Notes under the pieces: generated by a model | The model's input: the letters and a program-made list of their open reading frames with translations, nothing else | Database searches by the model: none | Told to the model about the DNA's origin: nothing | Part shown: positions 1-9,227 of the stretch, piece by piece | How the letters are laid out: each line of letters opens with the position of its first letter | How positions within the stretch are numbered: the stretch's first letter is position 1 | Program-made: the position numbers and the translations under genes | DNA from: Chelonoidis abingdonii | Taxonomy: Eukaryota; Chordata; Testudines; Testudinidae | Assembly: GCF_003597395.2 (NCBI RefSeq) | Contig: NC_133771.1 | Coordinates: forward strand, 127,305,289-127,369,288 | Reading direction: 5' to 3' | Length of the DNA stretch: 64,000 nt

Positions 1-2994
1 TGGCTCAGCACCGTACGATTGTCTGGAGGCAGGTGCACTGTGGGTTGAGAATACCGTTACTACTATTCTATCCCATAGTTTCCCATCCTAACCTGCCCAT
101 TGAATCCGGTTGAGACCAAGTGCTGATGGGGCTCAGAAATCATTGTCGCGGGTGGTTCTGGACAGCCAGCAACCCCTCACTTCTTCTGAAAGCAGAAAGC
201 ACAACCGTAAGGTTGCTGACTCTTTTTGTCATGTGAACTGAGAAACGCCATATAGAGCAGAGCAATCAATGGACCCTAGAGATCAGTAACTGGTGCTATT
301 GAATCCATTGTCAAAACCAAATCGCGTATCTCAGTGCTAGTCTATTGATGAAAAAGGCCATGAACTGCATAAAGGGCAGTAGAGGAGAAGGAAGGGGAGC
401 TATGGCAGAGCGGCCGACGAGAGCGAGGATGATAAATAGGAGGCTGGAATTCATCCACACTTAATAACCCAGAGGGCCCCAGCGTTCTGGAAACTACTGC
501 AGACTGAGTAATAGGGGGGGGCAGGGGAGTTTACCTGACAGTGAAATGCCGATTTACTGGGCATTGAGGAAAAAACAAGCACTAAGACTGAGAGAGGTGG
601 AGATAACCAGCATTAGTCTTTTACACAGTGTGGTGATAGATTCCCCAGTGGCTGCAAGAATCTTTCGCTATATGCATAAGGAGCACTTAAATCCTAGTAC
701 ACTGTAGTGACATGCTAATTACCACGGGCCATTGAATCGCCAAGTAATACACTAGACATGAGATACAGCCCTCAACTGGTGAGCGAGAAGCGAGTGGCAA
801 TAGCTCGTTGGAAGCTTGCAATGCCAGACAAGCTACCAGATCATCTTAAATAAAATCGGCGAAATCCAATTGGAAAGGCTGCGGAAAAATATCTGAACTG
901 TGGGGCTGCTGTGATTGCAAAGTACCAAGCAATAGAGTAAGCGCCTGCTGCGACGAAAGGCTGTGACTCTCTGAAGAACGTTGCAGTGCTGAATAGTGGA
1001 GGCTTTGCTGGCAATGTGGATTTCCTATACTGTGGGGATGGGCCATAGATGGAACCTCAATATCCCTATACTTGAGGCACCATGAGTGACAGGGCCCAGT
1101 ACAGTAAACTGCACAGGGATACTATACAAATGGTGCTATGGTCAACACTGGGATAACATAGGGACGTTCACCACATCCTGTGGGATGGCCTAGGTAGGGT
1201 TTATTGAGCTCGCAATCTCTCTAGAAAAGCACTACTCTGTTTAAACTACGGCTGCAGCACGGAATCTACTTCCAGACAGAAAAATATCCCGTTGGGATCG
1301 TGAAAGCCTTAGTTTCCCATCTGGGTGACCCAGCCTACCCCTGGGATGGCCAATGGCTCGATGAAAGACCAATACACAAGGCACCTGGATCATTGTGGTC
1401 AGAGATTGTCAACAAGGCTGAGTCAAATTGCAGGATGGTCGGTAAGAATGCATATTAGTGGAAAATCCGTTAACAAGGAGGCTGCTGGCGAGCATTTAAC
1501 TTAACTCGTCAACATACACACAAAACCAAAGTAGATCCCTTTGTCGTATTAGGGAGCGAGGTGCTGTGGTGGCTGCGAACAAAGCATACGATGAGAGATT
1601 AGGGGGAGTAGCACTTTCTATTAGGGGGGATATGGAACGGCATGAGCGCAATCACCTGGCCAAGGAGCTGAGGAGTACGGTACAGTTTGGGAGCCAGAAG
1701 ACCTAAGGGCGTTACAAGAAGCACACCTGGAGGTGCTGCGCATCAAGAGAAGCCTATGGAACACGAGTTTCAGCACGGCAGGGTACGGGAGTGACGCTGT
1801 GTTTGCTTCCCCTTGATGAACACCATCGCGGCCCATTGAATTGACGTGCAGATCTGTAAGACAAAATACCAACGCTTCCACCACTCTGATTATAGGCCTT
1901 GTGAAGGAAATAACAGTCAGTATCGTTTAATAAAATCATGTATTCTTATTAAATCATTCGTATCATTTAATAAATCAGATCGGTCTGTATCTTTTCTTAA
2001 AGTCATTCCATGTAGCAACCACCCCCCTTTTGGATGTATTCTTTATTAAAAAGTAATTATTAAAAAGAAGCAGAGAATTATTCAAGGTATCCCTGGTGCT
2101 GTCCTTTGGAAGGCAGGTGAAGGAAAAGGCCATTAAGCTCAACGATTTACAACGTAATGTACAGCTTATTGACTTCGCACTCCTCCCCGGGGTGGTTGGA
2201 GGTAGCAGTTGGTACAAAGATAAGACCTTCCTCGCCACAACGAAAGCAGCCCTGTGCTCCTGGTGATACCGCCATTCTTCTACCGTCCTGGGGTGAGGGG
2301 AAATCTGGACCGTGCGGAGCTTTTTGAGGGGGTATAACGGGCCTGCAAGTAGGGCACTTACCGTCCCTACCATCTTGGCCCTCATCTGAAATCTCCTCAC
2401 CATGCGATAGGTAGGATTCAGTTTGAGCACGCAGCAGATCCAGCGTTTGCATCTAGCGCCCACGGCAGGGGTGATCTTGTACCTGCGCCTTACACCCTCC
2501 TCCATATCGTTCCACATTTTGGCATCTTCCTGTAATTAATTACGTAAACATACAGGAGCCGATTGACTCAGTCCCCACACAAGTTCCGTCGCAACTCGTC
2601 TGAGATACTTCTGTGTCATCTGCCTGTTATACTTCCTTCACCACTTTACTGTGCAAACATGTCCTTGCGTCTCCTTCTTCCTCACCTTATCTGAGCTTAC
2701 GCCTTCGAGCATGGCGTAAAAGGATGTCCGGAATACTTGTGCCTAGCTTGCATGGGGATAGGGAAACAGGGATATGAAATGTAAAAAGAATAGCATTTTT
2801 ACAAGAACAGCTTAGTATCTTTCACAGTGAATACCACTATCCACCTTAACATAGCACATCTGTGATTATCGCATAACAACGTATCGGCATTTTCATCATT
2901 TTAACTACTTACTGTGCCTGTTGGCTCTGAGTGTTGCATTCATTTACACAGACGCAGGTCCGAGACCAACTCACACCAACTTCCAATGCGTGCT
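1..2994. other. CpG-rich, noisy unassigned segment
   Basis: No gene or known repeat can be assigned. CpG dinucleotides are clearly more frequent than in the sequence right of 5.7 kb, and reading frames break constantly. Short phrases recur (forms of 'cccattgaat' near 100, 728 and 1835; AT-rich 'tttaataaa..atca' units at about 1925-1980). A minus-strand open frame at 1975-2517 is rich in Arg, Lys and Cys, but I recognise no domain. The texture, together with the adjacent palindrome, suggests uncorrected long-read sequence. A foreign or unusual multicopy sequence is the alternative. Confidence 0.4.
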
Positions 2995-4358
2995 CGTAAA
3001 GGCATTTAAAAAAGTTTGACTTCTCAAGCGTGCATACCATCCAACATGGGATCTATGATGCTATGTTCCCCGTAAAAGCACACCAGCAACTCGCCAAAGA
3101 CCGCCCCTCTTCTCACCTCCCCCCCCTCACGCGATGGCGGCCTATCATGCTAACGAATACGTGCGAAGTGATCTACCTGATCCTTCCCCCCACACACCGC
3201 GTGCTGGTAAGGAAGAGAGTCCTGCTACGACCCAAATGACCGCTAGAAAAACTTCAGCGCTACCTTCACTCTGCCATCCACCCACACACTCTCGCCATAT
3301 AGTAAAATCTCAATGGTTGACCCTATTTAACATTCCTCCCGAATTTCAACCGACGGTTCACGACTGGATGATATAACTAACTCCTCTGAGAAATAACAAC
3401 GCAGATCAGATCGTATGTTCTGGAATGCCATCAGTGCCCGGCTATACGCCAGCACGTGCTGTGAAGCAATGATCCTATTATTTGGCTGTAATTCACGCGA
3501 GTGGAAAAAGTTTTCTTCCCACAATGGGGGACGGACTAAGGTCCTGTGCCTCCGAAATCTTCTCAAAAGATTTTGACAGTACCTTCTCAAGGATCGTTCA
3601 TGGAGATTTCTTCTGCGAAGATCTCGTTTGCTCATCCCAGAGCAGTTCACTCTTGCTCAGGAACTTTCCTCGTAACTTCTACTGCTGCGAAGTGACATAC
3701 AAAGCTGATAGAAATGCATCATATACAAAACCACGCCATTGTTTGATTACGCTCCCAGTTAACAACACCATGTTTGATGATTTCAAAAGGTCTCATAAGA
3801 TGTGCTATATGGCTGTCAACATGTCTGGGCTTGTGGCTTGGGAGGCGCTGGGAACGCGTAATGATCTGCGGGTGTCAACCAAAGCTCCTGCTGCTAAGGG
3901 TTCCACGGAGTGCTGTGTCCTTCACCAAGCTCTTCCTCATCTTCCATCCTTCCTCCCATCTTCACCGCCTACCAGTTTTATCCGACACAATCCCATCATA
4001 CCACGGGTTGATTATAAGAAGCCCGACGTCTGAATCCTAGGGACAAGGGTGGGAAGCTGGTGCGCAGTCCCACCCCCCACATCTTCGCACTGCTAGCGAG
4101 ACTGCAGAGAAAGCGGAAGTTTTCTGCTCTGGAAGCCAGAACACAAACCGATTAGTTTCTCTGGACTTTTCCGAGTAGACTGTCGAAACGCTCCTATTCA
4201 TTATGCTACTGCTGCACACTGACCCGAGTCCCTGCTGTGACCCTTTTCCCGACTGAGAAATCTTGAGAAAAATCTTTCAAATATCTTTTTCTTTCGTCTT
4301 TTTCAGAAACCGGAAGTGTTCTGCTTAGCACTTAAAAAATAACTCAGGTACGGATTGT
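2995..4358 (+). repeat. Left arm of large imperfect palindrome
   Basis: This arm aligns over its whole length with the reverse complement of 4359-5596. Anchor blocks include 'aaaagtttgacttct' (about 3011-3025), 'tgttctggaatgccatcag' (about 3417-3435), 'tgtctgggcttgtggct' (about 3822-3838), 'aagctcttcctcatcttc' (about 3928-3945) and 'gacgtctgaatcc' (about 4025-4037). Between anchors there are many one- and two-base indels as well as substitutions. By eye, identity is roughly 75%. The arm is about 10% longer than its partner. Open frames in it (e.g. 3482-4033) are not conserved in the other arm, so no gene is called. Confidence 0.85.
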
Positions 4359-5596
4359 ACGATCCGGTATCTGGGGAGAGGATTCAGTGCTAACAGAAAC
4401 TCCAGTGTCTAATCAAGACGAAATGAAAAAAATATTTGAAAGACTTTTCAAAGGTATGTCGGGAAAAGGCCGCGGGATCTTCGTGCGTGCGAGTAAAAAG
4501 TGAAGGAGCTCAGAACAGGCATACCGGAAAACCAAGAGATAACAATGGGAAAGGTCTGCTCAGAGCCGAAAAATGCCGTTCTTCTATGCAGAGCGCATGC
4601 ATTATTTGTGGGGCTCGCAACGTGATCCCACCCCTGTTCCCTGGATTCAGACGTCGGGGTTCTAATATCAACCGTGCGATGAGGATTTTGTGCGGAGGGG
4701 CGAAGATGGCGAGGACGATGAAGATGAGGAAGAGCTTGGTGAGAGATCACAAGCACTCACGTGAACCCTTAACAGCCAGAGCTTTTTGACACTCCACAAT
4801 ACCGTCGCACCCTCCCAGCCACAAGCCCAGACAGTGAAGGCCATGAAGCGACATCCTCGGTGAGTGTACCTTGTAAATATCAAACATGGTTTTGATATGC
4901 GTAATCAAATCAAGCGGTTTTAATGATTGCATTGCCATAGGGTCTTGTGATGCACTCGCAGCCAGTAAAGTTACGGATAAGTTCGGTTAACATTCTGGGA
5001 TGGAGCAAAAATCCTCGCAAAGAAATCTCCAGTGAATACGATCTTGGAGGTACTCCAAAAAGTCTTATGAGAAGATATTCGGGGCAGGCGCGCCTTATTC
5101 GGTCCTCCATTGTGGGAACCTTTTCCACGCCATGCAACAGCAAATAATTAGGGAATCATTGCTTCACGAGCCACGCTGCGTATAGCCGCGGGGCAGCTGA
5201 TGGCATTCCAGAACATACGATGCTGCATTCCTGCGGTGTTATCTCAGATAGTGATATCAATCCATGGTAACCTGTTGAAATTCAGGATTTAAATAGGGCG
5301 GCAGAAATGGCGATATTTACTAATGGCCAGAGGCGGGTGGAGGGCAGGAAGGATACGCTGAGTTTCCGCGTCTTGGCGAGCAGAATCTTCCTACCGCCAC
5401 GCGGTGTGGGGTGAAAGGAGGTGATCATAGCAGCGACTCTTACATCGATAGCAGCCATGCGGTGGGTGGGGAGGGGAAGAAGAGGGTTTCGGGGGTTCGC
5501 GCTGGTTCCGTCTAACAGGAACCAAAGGAATCATCAACGATCACCTGTCGTACTAATGAAACCGCTGCGAAGAAGTCAAACTTTTAAAGCTTTACC
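4359..5596 (-). repeat. Right arm of large imperfect palindrome
   Basis: Inverted partner of 2995-4358. The fold centre is a GTAC at 4357-4360 within a self-complementary stretch (about 4349-4371), so there is practically no spacer. The arm ends immediately before the CA microsatellite, and beyond it the two sides stop matching. Both arms keep abundant CpG. That is unexpected for an old decayed duplication in vertebrate non-coding DNA, but expected if the differences are sequencing errors. Confidence 0.85.
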
Positions 5597-5600
<4 letters not shown>

Positions 5601-5636
<36 letters not shown>

Positions 5637-5650
5637 ACACACACACACAA
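5601..5650. repeat. (CA)n microsatellite
   Basis: About 25 CA units with one 'at' interruption near 5631. It sits exactly where the noisy palindromic sequence gives way to ordinary AT-rich, CpG-poor sequence. Confidence 0.97.
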
Positions 5651-7075
5651 GCATAAGACAGCTGAACAGAGAAAAACAGGAATAGTGTTTCAGGCTTGCC
5701 TATACACTTTCTGATATTACCATCTTCCACTGGCTGTGGCAATGATTAGAAGTAGATGCCTAAAATATTCTGCAACCACTGGCCTATTAGCTGCAATATT
5801 TCAGAAACCTAGATATGCCTCAGTTCTATGGCCACAAAGTTATTTTGTATCTACAGAAAGGATTTATACTTTTCAGAGAGTAAGGGCACATGCTAAGGCC
5901 TATCATACTGCAGCAAACAAGCTGTGAGTTTCCCCACACAGCTGACACTGACGTTCAGCATCCCACCAATTACATTCCTGAGTCTCTCTTTAGCAAAGAT
6001 TGAACATGTGTCAAGTTCTGTCATCATTCAGTGATGTGGACTAAGGACCAGGATGAGATCACCCAACTCATATTTCATTGGTGGCCTTAGCAGGATTTGG
6101 TAGGTAAGTTTCCAGAGTTGAAAGCACTATGTGCACTAATTCATTACACCAAGCACCTTAGACCAAAGGCATGAAAATCTTTATATAAGACAGTGCATAC
6201 AGCCTACAAAAGATCAGTTATGTATTGTCAAAGCACGTGTAGCATATGCTCTATGACAATTCAGGAATGCCACGTCTAAGTGAATCACTGTCAAGTTGCA
6301 CTTCTCTGTGCAGAAAAAGCTGTTGTAAAAATGTACAAAGAACAAGTATGAACATTTAACTATGGGATCTGTGGTTTGATTTAAGCTCAAACAATACTGG
6401 TTCAGGATATGCCTAGATATTGCCACACAGCAATGTGGTCAAGAAGGGAAAGGGTACAGTACATAGGAAAACAACTCACGGTCAGCCTTGATGGCAATTT
6501 GATACTGCTGTGATATGTTGGATCGTAGATGGCACATGCGTACATCTATAAAACAATCTGCCCAGTAGTTTGAAAAATGCAACATGTTATTCCAATTACT
6601 GAAGTCTGCAAATCACCTTCCCCATGCACAAGTAGATACACATACTTTTGGTTAGATTCCTTCTTTCACTCTTCTTCTCCCATTCGCTCAGCAGTTTAGA
6701 CACAGAAAGCAATAAAAGACTGAATGGGAGAAGTATAGCAACTCAGCTAGTAACATCACTTAACAGACTACCCAAATAAGAACAAGTATCACCAAGCCTT
6801 GCTTGTTTTAATGACTTTCCCCACCCTCTCATCTGTTTACATTCTCCTATTGGGTCTTGCAGTAACCAATATCACTGCTCTACAGCCAAAATGCTTCTGA
6901 AATAAATGTAGTCAAACTTTACTAATTCTGGGTCACTGAGAACGAAAATGATGCTTAAAATTGCTGATTGGCTCTAGTCTAGCTGTTGGGAACCAGACTA
7001 CAGCAGTGGAATCTCTTGGCAGGTGATGTTAGGGTTTCCATGTTCCGTGACCGTCAAAAGGATCTTGTCCCATTC
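5651..7075. other. No gene seen; AT-rich unique sequence
   Basis: I see only short chance open frames, no splice-bounded coding stretch and no repeat family I can name. Confidence 0.6.
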
Positions 7076-8130
7076 TTCTTCATGGAAGGTGATCTTGTAG
7101 CCTGCAACAACATCTGGTGGTGCTGATGGCCGGCCCTCACATCGTTCCGATCAATGAATAGGAGACTGTTCATTGAGACGGAGTCTTACTAATATTAAAA
7201 ACTGTTTTGCTGCATAATGGCAATGTTTTTGACCATCAATTCCAGTTGGTCTCTGCGTCTCCATATGAAGGAACTCTGTATTTGACAACATGAAAACAAC
7301 TTTCTGAGTGCAAAACTCATTACCAACATCAGTGGCCGCTTTGTGTGCGATTTGAAGGTTGTTTGCTTCTCTGCTTGGTCTGCGCACTGTACACAAGAAC
7401 TGTTGTTTCTTGCGAATGGGAATAGTCGAGCGCAAGAATTCCCACTACATCAAGAAAGATTGGCCACTCGACAGTCATTGGAGCTGGGAGGTAAAGTGTA
7501 CGTTCATCACACTTGTTGAATGCAAGATTTTGTTCCACCCTTACAACATCCAAGCTGGGTCTGATGAAGAACGTTGTCCAAGGCCTATTGATCAAAAACA
7601 CAAGCAGCTTTCAAGTCCTGGATGGAAATTTCCAAGGTTAAGTGAAGCTCAGATACAATGGAAGGTGTCTTTGTTGGTCCTCAGATTCGTGAACCATTCT
7701 TCAAGATGAGCATTGACCATGCACTGCATGTGCAAGGAAAATGACGGCATGGATAAGCCTCTCCAGTTAGTGGCAATAAATTTCTTGAAACAAACAAGGC
7801 AAGCAACTACAGGTGTAGTTGAAAATCTCCTCAGGTATACTACAAGCTCGTTCGGTCGTGCTACACCATACATCCCAAGCACTAACATTTTTGCACTCTC
7901 ACTTAGACTCTTTCTCTTTCACACCAAACTCGCGGAGCAGCACTCGCCAGCAGGACGAGCCTGGGGTGAGCGATTTGACCAGGAGCAATTTGCAACAATG
8001 AGAATACAACGTATCCCCGAGGCACCTCAGCTGAGCCCCATACAATTGGCTTGAGAGACTATTAGCTTCGGACACCGCTGCACACACGCTAAGCAGTGAC
8101 GCATGCAACTTTCTGATCAACAAGAGACAA
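7076..8130 (+). pseudogene. Fossil transposon-type (DDE-like?) protein gene
   Basis: Reading the plus strand and hopping frames gives pieces of a protein family that I know as a widespread multicopy, transposon-type family of animal genomes. The order is: a Leu-Leu-His-Asn-Gly-Asn block with VSASPYEGTL after it (about 7205-7275), CDLKVV (about 7347-7365), a Cys-Cys-Phe-Leu block followed by HYIKKDWPLDSHW (about 7400-7480), ILFHPYNIQ (about 7530-7556), FPRLSEAQI, VGPQIREPFFK (about 7675-7707), NFLETNKA (about 7780-7803), FLHSHLDSF (about 7885-7910) and a GERFDQE block (about 7968-7990). The order matches the family, but at least four frameshifts and several stops break it. Conserved Asp positions suggest a nuclease-type transposase. 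The superfamily name is not certain. It cannot be functional. Shadow minus-strand frames in this interval are not real. Confidence 0.6.
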
Positions 8131-8550
8131 GCCTAAGACACGCGCGACGTCAGACACTGAATGGACTTAACTATGTCATACTAGTTATTTCCTTCTAGTT
8201 TCTCTAATAACATATAACCTCCTTTATATAACCGTGTGTGCTGTGAATCTATAATTATAAAGTATACAATTAAACAGGAATGTGATCAAAATCATCATGT
8301 CAGCTAACCCTTCCAACCACATAGTAGAACCCCAGTTTTAGGACAAATCTCTATGATCTAAAACCTCTAACCTGATCTACACCTATCACACTACACATAA
8401 ATGCTAAAAACTTAAATATCTTAGAAACAGTAGCCAATCAGTTGTTTTAATTGTCATATTTGAATTCAGCTCATCAAAATACATAATAAATACCACATTT
8501 TATCTCTGAAGTAGACGACTTCTCAAAAATTGTAGACCAGTGTATTATAA
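8131..8550. other. No gene seen
   Basis: AT-rich sequence with no recognisable coding or repeat signal. Confidence 0.5.
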
Positions 8551-8555
8551 ACTAT

Positions 8556-8661
8556 TTGGGGGTAGAAATTGTCTTTGTACTGCAAGTCTGTACCTAGCGC
8601 AATGAGACCCTGGTTCCTGACTGGGGACCCTAGATGCCTTTACAATACAAATAAATAAAAT
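8556..8661 (+). repeat. Old SINE/LINE 3' tail
   Basis: It contains 'gtacctagcgcaatgagaccctg' followed by 'tgactggggaccctag' and an 'aatacaaataaataaa' end. This order is typical of a common amniote interspersed-repeat tail. The exact family name is not certain. Confidence 0.45.
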
Positions 8662-8710
8662 GAAGAGTAAGATTTTCAGAACTAACTAAGTGAATTAGGA
8701 CGCAAAGTCT

Positions 8711-8790
8711 TATTTTCAAAAGTGACTTAGGAGTCTCAGGTTTCTAAGTGTGTAAGCCACTTTTGAAAATGGGACTCTGGGTCCTAATTC
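8711..8790. repeat. Short palindromic TIR element fragment
   Basis: Inverted pair 'attttcaaaagtg' (about 8713-8725) and 'cacttttgaaaat' (about 8758-8770), with 'gtgacttaggagtc'-like sequence between. It resembles palindromic non-autonomous DNA elements common in reptiles. Target duplication was not established. Confidence 0.45.
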
Positions 8791-9227
8791 ACATAGGTGT
8801 TCTTGAGAGTTTTACTTCCAGCCTACCCTGTACTTCCTCCAAGTCACTGGTTTCTTATTTATTAGACTGCTTTCCTTGAGTGCACCACCACAATCTAATT
8901 CATTATGAGAAAAATCTCGTGTCACATGAAAGCAGCAAGAAGTGCCTAAAAATCAGGTAAACATCATAGACAATAGGGGTAAGACCTATGAAAATATTGG
9001 GGTTCCCAAGGCAGACTTTTTCTCACAGCCACCTTATTACCCCACCCCAAATGGATCTTCACCTTTTTCCTGCATCTTATCTTGATCTTCTCATCTACTG
9101 AAATCTACCCAGAACAAGGAAGCTGGTAACAATCAGTCAAAATCCTGATTTAAGAACTTTCTGTGCTGTATCAGTACCCCCTTTGAATCTGCTGCCCAAA
9201 CTCCAACCATCCTACATTAATCTGCTG

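Noticed and set aside
1975..2517. 180-residue minus-strand frame rich in basic residues
   Set aside because: A DNA-binding (SANT/Myb-like) reading was considered, but I could not identify conserved Trp spacing, and the segment appears error-rich.
2755..2773. Sequence resembling the I-SceI homing-endonuclease site
   Set aside because: 'tagggaaacagggatat' differs from the 18-bp site at several positions; chance similarity is likely and no homing-endonuclease gene is nearby.
3482..4033. 183-residue open frame
   Set aside because: It lies in the noisy palindrome. The partner arm does not conserve the frame, and no domain is visible.
4668..4883. Ser-rich open frame
   Set aside because: Produced by a GA/TC-rich repeat ('gatgaagatgaggaag') in the palindrome.
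5601..5650. Regular short repeat as CRISPR-like array
   Set aside because: It is a simple dinucleotide repeat without spacers.
7329..7888. Minus-strand open frames of 79-94 residues
   Set aside because: Shadows of the plus-strand fossil gene, whose motifs are recognisable on the plus strand only.
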